This document shows, one piece after another, positions 20,740-31,654 of a stretch of 58,762 nucleotides of DNA. How positions within the stretch are numbered: position 1 is the first letter of the stretch; every line of letters begins with the position of its first letter. Position numbers and translations under genes: made by a program. The DNA comes from Sphaerosporella brunnea (Eukaryota; Ascomycota; Pezizomycetes; Pezizales; Pyronemataceae): positions 1 through 58,762 of the forward strand of contig VXIS01000306.1 in NCBI GenBank assembly GCA_008704415.1, in the 5' to 3' direction. A model generated the notes under the pieces. It was given only the letters and a program-made list of their open reading frames with translations. It had not been told where the DNA came from and ran no database searches.

Positions 20740-22184
20740 AGACGATGGTGCAAACACCGCTTTCCAGGATCCCTCGGGAAACCACCACCGAAAGCATGCC
20801 CACAATCCCCAGTACAGTTAACAGGAACCAGGAAGTGGAATCGATAGCGCGTGGACCCCAGAGAAAGAATACACAAACAGACACAATGTCCTCAAACTGC
20901 TCTGCGGCCACTGAAAGCCGTTGGATTACGGTGCTGCTCGCTCTTCGAAAGCCGGTCAATTTATAGATGACAACTTAGGGCAAAACGACCATCAGGAGCC
21001 AAAAAAAATCCGAAGCCCATGTAACCTGCCATATGTAGATCTCGCAACTGGAAAATGGTCTCCATTGGTTTTGAAATAAAGCTGAGACGTACCTGACGGC
21101 GAAGCGGGACACACAGCTCCTTGGGGTCACCATAAACGACACCTACAGCGCCCGAAATTTTTGTCTCTAATGGTTCCACCGCGACTGCTTCGTTTTCTTG
21201 CGGGTCCTCAGAACTTGGGCCACGATAAAAGCCGATGCAGCGGTGAGAATAAGCTGGCTGATATAGTGCCGCCAACAGGTCCAAGAACGACATCCAGAGG
21301 TAAGGAAAAACCGTTAATCCGTAGCCTTCGTATCCGTATTGCTCGATTACCGACCACGTGCATCATACAATTCTTTCGACGTAAAAAAATAAAGAAAAAA
21401 TCTGGGCTATTTCAGCCATTCCTTGAAAGAAACTGTACTGATTGGCAAGCACAAATCTGTTTTTGGTGTTTCTGAGGGCGTGTACGTTAGATGTGAAGCT
21501 CAGCGGAAGTTCGCAGGCACAGTCATAAAGTTCGTCTCTCGACAAGTTCTCCGGAGGTTTTCGATTTTTTTGAGCCGGGGCCGTAAAGAATATTCCACAA
21601 TTCCTCCCTTCCAATGATAGTGGGATATCGGCCATGACAATAGTCTGGCCCACTTGGAAACATTTGAATATTTGAAGTGGCCCCGTGCGAGGCCGGGGCG
21701 GTGTACCTTCCGCTTGTGTCTGCTCCTCGTTTTCGCTTCAAATGATCCGTCCACAAAAGCAAACACAAGGCCAGGCATTATGGCAGTTCTGTCCGGTTAT
21801 TCTTCTCTTTGCATGAGCCTATACTGATAATGCATTTCAAGACATTACTTCAATGAATGACTTGGAAAACCATAATCTCGGAGGTATGCCTATGATAGAA
21901 GGAAGCAGGTCTTGAGGCGCCTATTTTGCGGTCAGTGGTCTCCTCGCCAACCGTGGACATACAAGGATGCCCGTGAAATGCTTGCTGCCATCAGACTGCA
22001 AGCAGGCTACAAAGAGCAAGCCTCCTGGTACATACAACTTCCGACGAGCCACGGCAGGCAGGATTGACGGTGAATGCTTACCTACTCTTTCTAGTTGAAA
22101 GGGAGCTACTTTATAACTCACGGTCAAGGCAACTTCGGCGCCGAGAACACCAATCCTCAGCCATGCAAGCGATACAAAAAACAT
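20740..22184 (-). CDS. Probable multi-exon fungal integral membrane protein, structure unresolved
   Basis: Several minus-strand frames look like consecutive exons of one gene. They include a membrane segment starting MFFVSLAWLRIGVLGAEVAL (22184 down), a block VMADIPLSLEGRNCGIFF... (about 21640-21400), then YGLTVFPYLWMSFLDLLAAL (about 21320-21110), and a C-terminal STVIQRLSVAAEQFEDIVSV with a final helix to a stop at 20740. GT/AG pairs fit between several blocks, for example GT at about 21709 to AG at about 21648. The blocks resemble a family of uncharacterised multi-helix proteins of Ascomycota. Exon junctions near 21930-21780 and 20990-20950 are unclear, so it may be a complete gene or a decaying one. 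No function can be given. Confidence 0.4.
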
Positions 22185-22557
22185 ACGACTCTCACCATCT
22201 AGTTACATGGGAAACGAAATAGCAATTTATGGACAAGGAATATGGCTGGGGTCGAGATGAGGTTTTTCTTTTCCCCGAGGTATCCAGCATGTGCGTCGTA
22301 ACCGCGACTCTCGAGCACCCATCACACTTGTCAGTCTCCAGAGAGTACCTTATTACTCTGGATATAACGCGGCCGCCTTATACTAATGTCGGAGTTGTCA
22401 CAGCGGGGTGTTAGGGTCCTCATATAGATATGATGTTGCGACGTCACCACAGTACCACTCCAGCTCCGACCGTGAAAACAACCAACAAAATGCTGCCGGC
22501 AATGCCCCGACCGAGCGAAAGTGATGACGCTTGGAGCTAGAAGCCCAGGTGCTGGAG
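22185..22557. other. Intergenic
   Basis: Upstream of the membrane protein gene; nothing recognised. Confidence 0.4.
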
Positions 22558-22714
22558 GTGAGGAGGAGCTGGAGGAGGAGGAGGAGGAGGAGGAGAGGGA
22601 GGAGGAGGAGGAGGAGGAGGAGGAGGAGGAGGAGGAGGAGGAGGAGGAGGAGGAGGAGGAGGAGGAGGAGGAGGAGGAGGATGAGGAGGAGGATGAGGAC
22701 GAGGACGAGGACGA
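22558..22714. repeat. (GGA)n / (GGACGA)n trinucleotide repeat
   Basis: About 150 bp of almost pure GGA, ending in GGATGA/GGACGA variants. Frames through it give poly-Glu, poly-Arg or poly-Ser with no flanking domain, so it is treated as non-coding. Confidence 0.9.
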
Positions 22715-23294
22715 GCATGACAACTCAACAGAGAAGGAGGATGAAACCGAGTGAACCTCGACTCTGCCTCAGCCGTCGGCGACCGCGTTCTTTGCGGTGT
22801 GCACATAGTCCTCGATGGTGCCCTAGATGTTCTACTCCGTCATATCCTCCCCCTCGACGTATAGAAGATATCTCACCCTCGTGAAGTACACCATGCCCTC
22901 CTCAACACGGTTCTTGGAGGGACCGAGGGGAGAGGTTGATAGGGCAGTGCGGCCAACCGATCATATCAACTCGCGCGTCTACAAAAAATTCCAAGCCGCC
23001 AAAGAGGAGCAGGATGAGGGAGACGCACGCGCTACAGCTGGCAGAAAATGAGGCCGCCCTTGGAGTGGACAGAGTCCGTCACCTTCTTCCAAGCCCGGGT
23101 CTGCTCAGGCGTGTACACGCCAGGAGCGTTGTGATAACTCCTAGCGGCTCTTGATTCACAGGCCCGGGCATCTGTCCCGGTTCCAGTGAGAGAGTCTATT
23201 ATCCATAAATGTATTATACCGCGAGGCCGTCGACATACAATGACACAATAGTAGCACACATATTTCGATTGGGCTGACACACTCCACGAAATAT
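22715..23294. other. Intergenic, possible gene debris
   Basis: No intact gene. A 74-residue plus-strand frame (22827-23051) and a stop-broken minus-strand stretch have no recognised domain. Confidence 0.35.
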
Positions 23295-24657
23295 CTATAC
23301 ACGCTCCAAAGGCACACTCTCCACCGTCGTCACTCCGAAAGTCCTATGTACCCTATATTCCTGCCTAGGATTGTGGATTTGAGGCGGCTGGGTCAAAAGC
23401 TCGTCGCTGCCGTTGCCGTCGTATCCTGCGTGGACGGTGGTCAGAGTGATGCCCATGTTTTGCGGTCGAAACATCTGTGCCCCATCCACACCTTGTTCTA
23501 TGAAGTTGTGCTTGAATGGGTGGTTGTTCGGTGGTAAACGACCCGAGTGCTGATAATTGTCTGTGAGCCCCCGTTGGCTCCTGCTGCGTGCAACAAGTAT
23601 GAAGAGCGGTCGAAGCGTGGCGAGGCAGCTTGCAAAAATTCCAAGACCCACTTCAATGTCGGTCCAGAGTGCGATATCGGTGGTAGCCCCTGAGACCGAT
23701 CACACCATGGTCAGTACGTGGCGAAAAAAAAAAAAAAAAAAGAACTCGGAGAATGAGGGGCGACGTACAGAGCCAGTCCGGGTCCGCGAACGTATGGAGG
23801 AAGGGCATTCGAATAATTGTAGCAGAGCTGGCACTAGAAGCGACGTTCAGAGTCAGCATGTCAATGCCGAAAATACTGCGTAGTAGGGAGCAACTCACAT
23901 GCAAGCGATCCCGAGAATGCCCACCACCGCGATCTTCGTACGCCTGTCCCTGTTCAAGTTCCAGACAATAAAGATAGGTAAGATGCCGACGGTGAAATCG
24001 CAAAGGCCAGCAAAGCCGCTCCAGAGCCAACTCATCGCGATGACGACGCTCCAGTCGATACAATGGCCTGGTTGATTTTTGTCCCAGAAATATGTGAGCG
24101 GGTGGCACTGTAACAGCAGCACAAGCATGAAGACGATGCCGGTGACCATGGTCATCGCCATGACCGAATGGAGAATCCATCTATGAGTCCGGCGAATGGT
24201 GATCCTCAAAAGAAAGATGCAAATAGAAGCCTTGGTGGCCATCGAGGCGAAGGCATAGGAAAGTTCACAGAACCACCAGAGCTATCCTAGCCATGTTAGT
24301 ACATGACAGACAAAAAAGCCGGCCAGTTGTATTTATCATACTCTTTTGGCAATGACGATATGCTCTTCTGAGAGATTCGCCTCATGTTGCCCTGTCCCAT
24401 AAAAGCTCGCCGTAACCATACAAGCACACAAGATTGTATAAAACCCCTGCAATGCCAACCCGTCAGACACGTCCAGGAAGAAAATTTAGAGACAGAAGGC
24501 TCACCAGTGCCACAACCATAAGCCCATCATCCCATCCGAAGTTTTTGACGAGCTTTAACCGAACATAACATCGTAGGCTGACTGAGATCCAGGCCAGGAC
24601 CCCAAAGGTGCCTGCTACCGATCGGACCGAAAGACTGCGGTCGCCAGGTACCGTCAT
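23295..24657 (-). CDS. Fungal rhodopsin-domain integral membrane protein (five exons)
   Basis: Exons 24657-24505, 24446-24342, 24281-23899, 23833-23769 and 23689-23295 join in phase to 366 residues. The order of motifs is that of the fung_rhodopsin (PTH11-like) family: RCYVRLKLVKNFGWDDGLMV, then GQHEANLSEEHIVIAKR joined to LWWFCELSYAFAS, QCHPLTYFWDK, FTVGILPIFIVWNL, GIACIASSATIIR, and WATTDIALWTDIEVGLGIF followed by CLATLRPL. Seven helices are expected. The C-terminal tail is soluble. Members are plasma membrane proteins of unknown ligand, often abundant in plant-associated fungi; no retinal-binding Lys is implied. Intron 4 contains a run of about 17 T. All splice phases agree and no stop interrupts it, so it looks functional. 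Confidence 0.87.
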
Positions 24658-25955
24658 TTCATTTCAGAGAAGGATTTGCCATCCCGATCCGCGTGGCAGA
24701 TGACCCTCTTTTTATCATCCAGGAGCTCCAGGAGCATGCGGACTATTGTTGCCGGGCGAATGCCTACAATCGCACTAGTTCCTAATTCTCGGAACTTCCT
24801 GCGCGATTGCCTGGGACTTAGCGTCCTCGCCTTGGGGGTTTTCAGATGGTGAAACTGGGATACGAAAATTCTATTTCCTCGGTGGTGGGCGGGCTCGACC
24901 CGTAGTTACCGGCTGTTGATCCTCAGGAAAAGGGAAATGATCATCCTACAAAATGAAGAGGGCATGGAGTCGAAGAATTCAGGTTGCATATAGTTCAGCA
25001 TCCGGACCGAGATGTGTTTTTGGCATGTGCAGCTGTCATCATACCGAGTGCAAGCGACACGGGCAACACCGCTCAAATTTTGCACGAAACTCTATAGGAT
25101 CTCTATGGAGGGAGAACCAGCTCTTGGGAGGTCAATGGCCCCGGCAAAGGGCTGACTCAGCTCGGATTTTGGCTAAAGTACCAGCATAGCATTCACACAT
25201 TTAAAGTCGCATCTCAGCTCAACGGGTCCACTCCAACAAGGACCCTGAGCAGCTCCACTGTCGGCGACAAACCCTGTTTCAAGTTCTCCAGATCTGCATG
25301 GCATGACTCGACATCTCTGTACTCTAGAGTCTAGATAGGATGAGCATTGCCATTCAATTCGCCAGACTCTGGATTGCGGAGAATGGTGAAACTGCACCTC
25401 TGAGTATTCCCTGAGCTGCCGCCATGACCTGGTAGCGAAGTTACTCGTGTACGGATGACCTTGCTCATACCTTGAAGGCAGAAACATCACTCGTGCGGAG
25501 TACGGGATTCGGCAACTTGAAAACCGGGGCAACCGGATCGACCGCTTTTGGGGGAACAGCCCGAACTTTCAGGGATCGCTCGCGTATTCGGCATGTCTTC
25601 CTTTGGGTATGGTGGCTGTGCGGATCGCCACCACCAGACCAAACGAGGCGGGTGAAACGGTGCGGGAAACGTTTTTCTGGAATCTTAAGTTTGTCCCTCG
25701 CAACACCCTAAGTAGTGTTCCTCCCCCTAGTTACTAACTTTCCCGAACCCCGCCGCTGGTCAAAGGCAATACTTTTCGGCCGCCCCTAACCTGCTAGCAC
25801 TTGGAGCTTTGGAGTTTCCGTGTACATAATTGGGACCTTTCCTTGCATCGATCTCCCCCCCGAACGTAATTTCGCAGAGACCACGTTTTGAGTCGTAGAG
25901 AGTGGCTTCGCAGCTTTCCTTTGATTCCTTACCTGTCATTTTTGCTGGAAAACTC
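24658..25955. other. Intergenic, no recognisable gene
   Basis: Promoter side of the rhodopsin-domain gene. Short frames only, none with a family motif. Confidence 0.45.
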
Positions 25956-26028
25956 GTGAAGTAGTAGAATTTTTATTCTTGCAGGCGGTGAGTGAAGTAG
26001 TAGAAGTTTTATTCTTGCAGGCGGTGAG
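25956..26028. repeat. 36-bp tandem duplication
   Basis: GTGAAGTAGTAGAA followed by (T/G)TTTTATTCTTGCAGGCGG is present twice with a period of 36 bp, just before the LINE relic. Confidence 0.8.
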
Positions 26029-26585
26029 AGCGGCAACACCGAGTGTCCCAGGACATACCGGGAAATAAGCTGGCAGACCAATTCGCCAGGGAAGGAGCGA
26101 ATGACAGCTCCAGGTCGCTAGAACAAATGGCACTGAGCACCCTCGCCCAACATCGCCAGACGCATTACCGAAACAAAGTCTGCGGAGCGGGAAGCTTGGC
26201 TGCTCCAGCACTGTAAGCCGAAATCGTACTACCGGCGCTCAAGGAAGGCCGATCAAACCGCTCGCGAGGCCAAAAAATCACCAGCATGTCGTTTCTTCCA
26301 GCTCAAGCTCAACAAGGCACTCGCGGCCCCCTACCGGAAGGCGCGAAGACGACAAATGCTGGTTCTGCACGGACAAGCCAGTCCAGACGAGGGAACACCT
26401 CCTCAAGTTCTGCACTCGTTGGCGCAAAGAACAGGCGATATTGTGGAAGTCAGTGGCAGCTGCGACTACGGACGGGCAAAAGAGACGAAGAATGAATACA
26501 TCCACCAAGGCCGCCCTGTTGTCTGACGAACGATGTACGGAAGCGGTGATTGCTTTCCTAGGCAGCACCCAAGTGGCCTGCTAAG
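26029..26585 (+). mobile_element. Tad1-like non-LTR retrotransposon, 3' end relic
   Basis: The plus strand encodes the end of an RNase H domain (SVPGHTGNK, a frameshift, then LADQFAREGAND) and the C-terminal zinc motif CWFCTDKPVQTREHLLKFC. The block KAALLSDERCTEAVIAFLGS and a stop follow. This C-x2-C-x6-9-H-x4-C tail with 'DERxxxAVLxFL' is typical of Tad1/CgT1-type LINEs in ascomycetes. At least one stop and two frameshifts interrupt it. 5' parts (EN and RT) are missing, as usual for 5'-truncated LINE copies. Confidence 0.68.
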
Positions 26586-26700
26586 GCCTAAAGATGCTGT
26601 TGATCCTGTATCTTCTTCCCTGTGTTCGTTCATGAGTCTCCTTAGTGCGGATAAATACTGGCACGAATTTCCTTGATGTCTTATCCTTTGGAGATGCAGG

Positions 26701-28160
26701 CCCCACAGTAGGACCTTGAGCCTAGGGGTAGAGCACAAGACATGACCTTCGTCTGCGACATACTTTCGTCCGCCTTGCATTAGCGCATGCAGCTGGGTGG
26801 GGGGGGGGATCTCGACCACCAGACGTCCAATTTCTACCAAACTTGAAACCAAGCACCGTGAGATAGTAGAGAACAAACGAGAATCGTCAAAAATTAAGCA
26901 ACCCCAGCAACAATCCCAGCTCTATAAGCGACGCTCCAAACCCGCTCCAAACCACTCTACCCACTGCCAAGCCCCCTGCCAGCCTTCCGGACCCTTGATG
27001 CCCCACCACCGCCTGCCAAACTCTTCACTCAATCAATCCCTCTCCTCATCCCTAGGGCACTAAGGTTGAGCAGGAAGCGCTGTAGTGGGTTGTTTCTGCA
27101 TAGGAAAATAAGTGTTTTGTGTTACCTGCAAGGCGCCCTGCCTTTATACCCCTCCTACTGCTCCCCCGCTTCCATACCTCAAACAGCATCAACAATGAGT
27201 TGAGTAAAGGCATGAAGTCTGATTTCCAACGACAAGGAGGAGCAGATATGCCGAGCCATAGCCAAACAAGCCGCCAAGGATACTGCTCTTTATGAGCCCA
27301 CTCTCAAATGCCTATCAGTCGTTCACAATTGCGTCAGCATATCACTCACGCCAAGGCTGTGGTCAAAGACAAGCTTGGTGACAGCAAAGAAGCAACACTA
27401 ATCAACGATGTTTTGGATGTGCTTGCCGGTCAGCACAATAAGTTCAATGCGTCGCAAGATATCTTTATTTTCAAAAAAAATAAAAATCAGAGCTTGTTAT
27501 GCGTGTGAAAAAAAGAGAAAGTGAGTCATCAGAAACTCACAGAGGCACACTGTATGGACTGGGTAAAGCTAGAAGCTAGCTTGAGGCTAAGGAGCACGAT
27601 AGGTTTGCCAAGGAAAACGAAGTGGAGAAGGCCAAAAGAGAAAAGCTGAGAGTGGAAAAGGAGCCGGGGAAGAGAATGCAGACAAGGCAGAGAAGGCAGA
27701 GAGGGCAGAGAAGGCAAAAAAGCCCGCTGGAATCCGCCAGAAGGTCTGTTTCTCACTCCGGCTGATTTTGGCTGAGAGCTTGCTAATTTTTCTATGCAGA
27801 AACAAAACCACTACGGCACTTTTTGCTCAAACTGAGCATGCTGAGGACAAATACGGGACCGGGAAAAATTATGGAGGGCCGTGGTATGGCTTTGAGAGTA
27901 TGAAAGGCTGGTAGGGGTGCGACAGTAGGTAGGGTGGGTTTGGAGCTTTGCTTATAAAGCAGGGCACGTCGGGTGATTTTCTTACTTTTTGACGAATCAC
28001 CTTTGTTCTCTACAATTTCAAGATGCTTGGTTTTGAGTTTGGTAGCAATTGGATGTCTAGTGGTCGAGATATTGTCGTTGAGATCCCCCCCACCTAGCCT
28101 GCATGTGCTATGTCGCAGACGAAGGTCATGTCTTATGCTCTAGCACTAGCCTCCGCCTTT
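26701..28160. mobile_element. DNA element with ~150-bp inverted ends
   Basis: 26701-26880 read on the minus strand and 28000-28160 on the plus strand align over about 150 bp at roughly 80% identity. Shared blocks include TTTGTTCTCTAC, GTGGTCGAGAT and TATGTCGCAGACGAAGGTCA. The interior (about 1.1 kb) has broken frames, including a Lys/Glu/Arg-rich stretch near 27600-27750 that recalls the basic tail of pogo/Fot-type transposases. That family link is a guess. No target duplication was identified. Confidence 0.45.
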
Positions 28161-28290
28161 ATATATGTCATGGCTGCAAGCGGCCGAATACAAGATGATT
28201 AAAACAAAAAAAAAAAACCGAGTGGTGAGGTGCAACCAAGGGTTCGAACCAAAAAGCGTTGACTAAGCCGTTGACAACCACTAAAATTGT
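28161..28290 (-). mobile_element. tRNA-like, SINE-like sequence with dispersed tail motif
   Basis: Minus strand: a box-A-like TAGTGGTTGTCAACGG (28283-28268), a perfect box B GGTTCGAACC (28250-28241), a T12 run, then TCTTGTATTCGGCCGCTTGC (28195-28176). The last part matches sequences at 6309-6344 and 19185-19240. No proper cloverleaf folds, so it is not a tRNA gene. Confidence 0.4.
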
Positions 28291-28385
28291 CGTGAAAACG
28301 GATAACGGGATCGCCTTGTCTAGTAGTTGATGGTAAGGAGCAACAAGTATGGATGTCAGCCTAGCGTGTGCGGGGTGACCGACAC

Positions 28386-28755
28386 CGGTGTTTTCAACAG
28401 CCAGCACGCCCTGCCGGCTGCGTCGGGTCGTGGGCTGATCAAAAAGCCCGGCTGGCTGTTTAGGCTGCATCCCCTGACGGAACCACCATGATATCAACTA
28501 CTGCCATGAAATGAAAAGTGCTTACATAAAAGATGTTCGTTGTGTAAAATTACGACTAGGAGGGAGCCACTAGATAGTAGTTTTCTATAAGCTTATCTGC
28601 TCCGATCAAACCCTGCCACTCGCAGTTGGCCGGTCTTCACTGGAGATCAAGCGAAGCTCTGGCATGGCAGCCGGGCTGGCCCGACAGCGGGCTGGGCCGT
28701 TTGGGTTGATGCAAAAAGCCCGCCCGGCTGTTTCGGCTGGTTACTCAGAACATTG
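28386..28755. mobile_element. hAT-type MITE with 8-bp target duplication
   Basis: 370 bp. Ends are CGGTGTTTTCAACAGCCAG and the complement of CAATGTTCTGAGTAACCAG. Flanks ACCGACAC (28378-28385) and GCCGACAC (28756-28763) form an 8-bp target site duplication with one mismatch, the size made by hAT transposases. Subterminal GC-rich GCCCGGCTGGCTG motifs match the other two hAT MITEs in the window. No coding capacity. Confidence 0.72.
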
Positions 28756-30777
28756 GCCGACACGTGCACCGGGGGGAGCTCTGAGATCCCTCTGTTCTCA
28801 ACAGCCTGTGGTCAAAACATAAAAGCAACATAGTTCTTTGGGCGCAACGAAGGGACGTAACCGGGTTGGCGTGTGGCTTCTGACAGTGGCTGGGGTGCTT
28901 AGTGGTACACTTTACTAAGCTTAAACCGCCGATCTGCATCGTATTATGCGGTACAGTTACATAGTCTTAATTGGCATCCCAGGAGGAATATATCCCCTCC
29001 GCGGCCAAAATGATATCGATCGCCACGTGACTTAGGGTACAGGGGCGAGAGCATTAAAAATGAGGAAAGGGGTTTTGCAACTCCGTGCAACAACCAGCAC
29101 GACACTTTTTTGGTACTTGTTTTGGTAAACAAAGCTTGTTCAGGACGAATTCGTTCGGAGATCCCCGGCTGTCGATCATGCTAGCGGCGTTCCACTATAA
29201 AACCCACCAATTAGAGACACCAAAGACAGCCACGAGGCTCCAGCCACAATTGATTAAGGGCCAGTTCGGCGGCGCCACTTGGCCTGAGTGTTGTCTTCTG
29301 GGATCTTTCCCCTTGTAAACTGAAGAGAAGGCAGTAGTGAAGCTCGAAACTCTTGTGGCTCAATATTGAAAGAACTACCGGGTGTTTGCTGTGGCTCTGT
29401 CCCCGCGCCATGGCCAAAACCCCTCGTCTGTAGCGCCCACTTGCAAAGCGTGCTCCAAACCTGACATCAAAAGGATCAAAATGATGCTCTCAAAAAGCTC
29501 TTCCATCCAACGCTTCCTTTCCCGCCGAGAAAACCGAATAATTTCTCTTTTTGCTGGCATGCGGCTCCTGCACTTCGGGGGGAATGTTCAGCCTGCACCG
29601 GCAGGCAGAACGTTGGCAGATCACCTCCAACGCCACCCCATGGGCTAGTTCTAGGTCATTTTACTGTTCTCGTCCCTGTAAATGATCGGCAAACTGTAAA
29701 ATTTTGGTCGCGGGGATGATAGCGATTTGTTTGCTAGCGTGGGCCCGGATGCTCGCATTGGCCCCACTGCGCCACGCCAAAATACACTTTACGCGAGGAA
29801 AACTGCGCATTCTAGAGCGTTCATTGTAAAGCCCTTCACCCTGTCTGCATAAGTACATGTATCAACAAGCTGTATCTACAAGCCAGCATGCGCAGGAAAA
29901 GCAGGATAGCGAAGAATTATGCCCTTGTTGGTGCAACGGATTATCGGGACCGCTCATGCATGGCCCAGTCTTGCATCCTGCCTTGAAAGCCTTAAAATCG
30001 ACCAACTCGTCGCCCTCTTGCATAGGCATCGTAGATAATTCAGCTCATGTCGTCGTAAAAAAATTTGAGGTGACGAGAAAATGCACTGAGAATCGAATCT
30101 AGTGATCGTGCTCATCACGATTTTACCATCGCATATCTATATCAGGTTTCGCTTCAGGACCTCACCACGAGAGGAAGCATACTCGTCGCAGAGGGACACC
30201 TTGTTGAAAAACTCAACACCATCCCTGATGAATCGCTGAAACACATCATGTCACTCGCAAAATACACGATGTCACACGATGTGTGCAACAATCATTACAT
30301 CTCGGTGGTGGGTGGTTACCACGGAAAAGCGGCTCTTTGGATGTTTGGAGGCGGTGGGTTATGTAACGAAGCACTTCCGAACACGGTTATATAAGCATGA
30401 GAGAATAGGGCCGCTCAGACGGGCGTTTTTGCCTTGGACATCAGAATTTTCAACCGGCTGTTTATCGATGTCTGTAAGCCATTTGACGCCGAAACTGGCC
30501 TTAAATCCATAAACGTCGAAAAAAATATAAACGCCTGTCTGAGCGGCCCTAATGCATGCTGTGCAGTAGCACTTATTCGGTAACGTTTATGACTATTGTT
30601 TGAAAACAACCATTATAAGACTATTTTTTACGAGATGTTTTCTGTGCTCATTGTAGTACCATTTCCTGAACTGCTGAGATGAGTACTATGTACTTTGTAC
30701 CCACTCTTTCGTTGCGAAAAAAACGTCTTGTCTGCTATCCGATATCGATGTTCAAAGGTGTTGTGGGCGTTGAACGT
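28756..30777. other. Intergenic, no recognisable gene
   Basis: A hAT-end-like CTGTTCTCAACAGCCTG lies at 28792-28809. Short frames at 29085-29648 show no family motif. Confidence 0.45.
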
Positions 30778-31046
30778 CAGTGTTCTCGACATCCAGCCTA
30801 GAGAGCCATGGCTGGAAGCCAGACTGCGTAAAGCTGAAGCCAGTCGGGCAGGCTTTTTACTTAGCCTGGCTTCAAAGCCTGCGCTGGAGCCGGGCGGGCT
30901 TTGAAAGAACGAGTGCTGCGTGTCCATAGAAATTACTCCAACTTACCCATGCATAGTCCTATTGTGGAGCTGGAAAAAGGTGATAAAGAGCCCGCCGAGC
31001 TTCTGGTACAGCCGATGCATCAGCCCGGCGGCTATCGAGAACACTC
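30778..31046. mobile_element. hAT-type MITE (diverged right end)
   Basis: 269 bp from CAGTGTTCTCGACATCCAGCC to GGCTATCGAGAACACTC, whose complement matches the left end over GTTCTCGA. The interior has repeated AGCCTGGCT/AGCCGGGCGGGCTTT hairpin motifs. No convincing target duplication. Confidence 0.6.
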
Positions 31047-31654
31047 GGGACCCAACCCTCTTCCTATCTTAAGCTTCCCTCGCCGCATTCTATTCTAGTA
31101 GTTTACTCGGCGGCGTCGACGTTTTCATACCCCCCACCAAACCACAACATGATGGACCCACTCCTCAGAGGGTCTACATCCCCTTCCATTCCTACTACTG
31201 AGCAGCCTCTGCCTGCTACCTCTACCCTTCTCGCGGCGGAAATATCTCCCCCCGAGGACTCGGTTTCAGATTACCCCATCTCTTCAACGGCCTTTTCGAT
31301 AGCCCTGCGTCTGGCAGTTCTCGCCGATCCGACAGCCAAGCTGTCGTTCACTTCAGGGGGTTAGCAGGTGTGCTTGCCATCATGGCTCTTTTGAACTTCT
31401 TTCACCCGACGAAAAAGTTCGAGAAGGGCAAAGATTGAGTGTTCCCGTTGCTTCCATGCAGCCGAGAACCACGCCGATAATCATATCTCGAGAAAGGAGT
31501 GAGCTGTCTCAGGTGAGTCACTCATATGTTGTGCTCAGGGCCTCGAGGAGATGCCAATGCCGGCGGAACCGGAGAGCGCAATGAGGTTACTCAGTTTTCA
31601 TGTTCGTCCCCACTCAAGGGATGCTAGGCGAGTAAACCCGCTTCACTAGTGTAG
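31047..31654. other. Upstream region or lost 5' end of the NTPase-REase relic
   Basis: A Ser/Thr/Pro-rich frame of 71 residues starts at 31149. It may be the remains of the N-terminus of the following pseudogene, but this cannot be shown. Confidence 0.3.

Noticed and set aside
22331..22884. Poly-Glu, poly-Ser, poly-Arg and poly-Pro frames
   Set aside because: All are readings of one GGA microsatellite in different frames, with no domain beside them.
30088..30135. tRNA-like hairpin GTGAT-CGTGCTC-ATCAC with a GAATCGAATC box
   Set aside because: The loop lacks the invariant U33 on either strand and the T arm does not pair; no cloverleaf.
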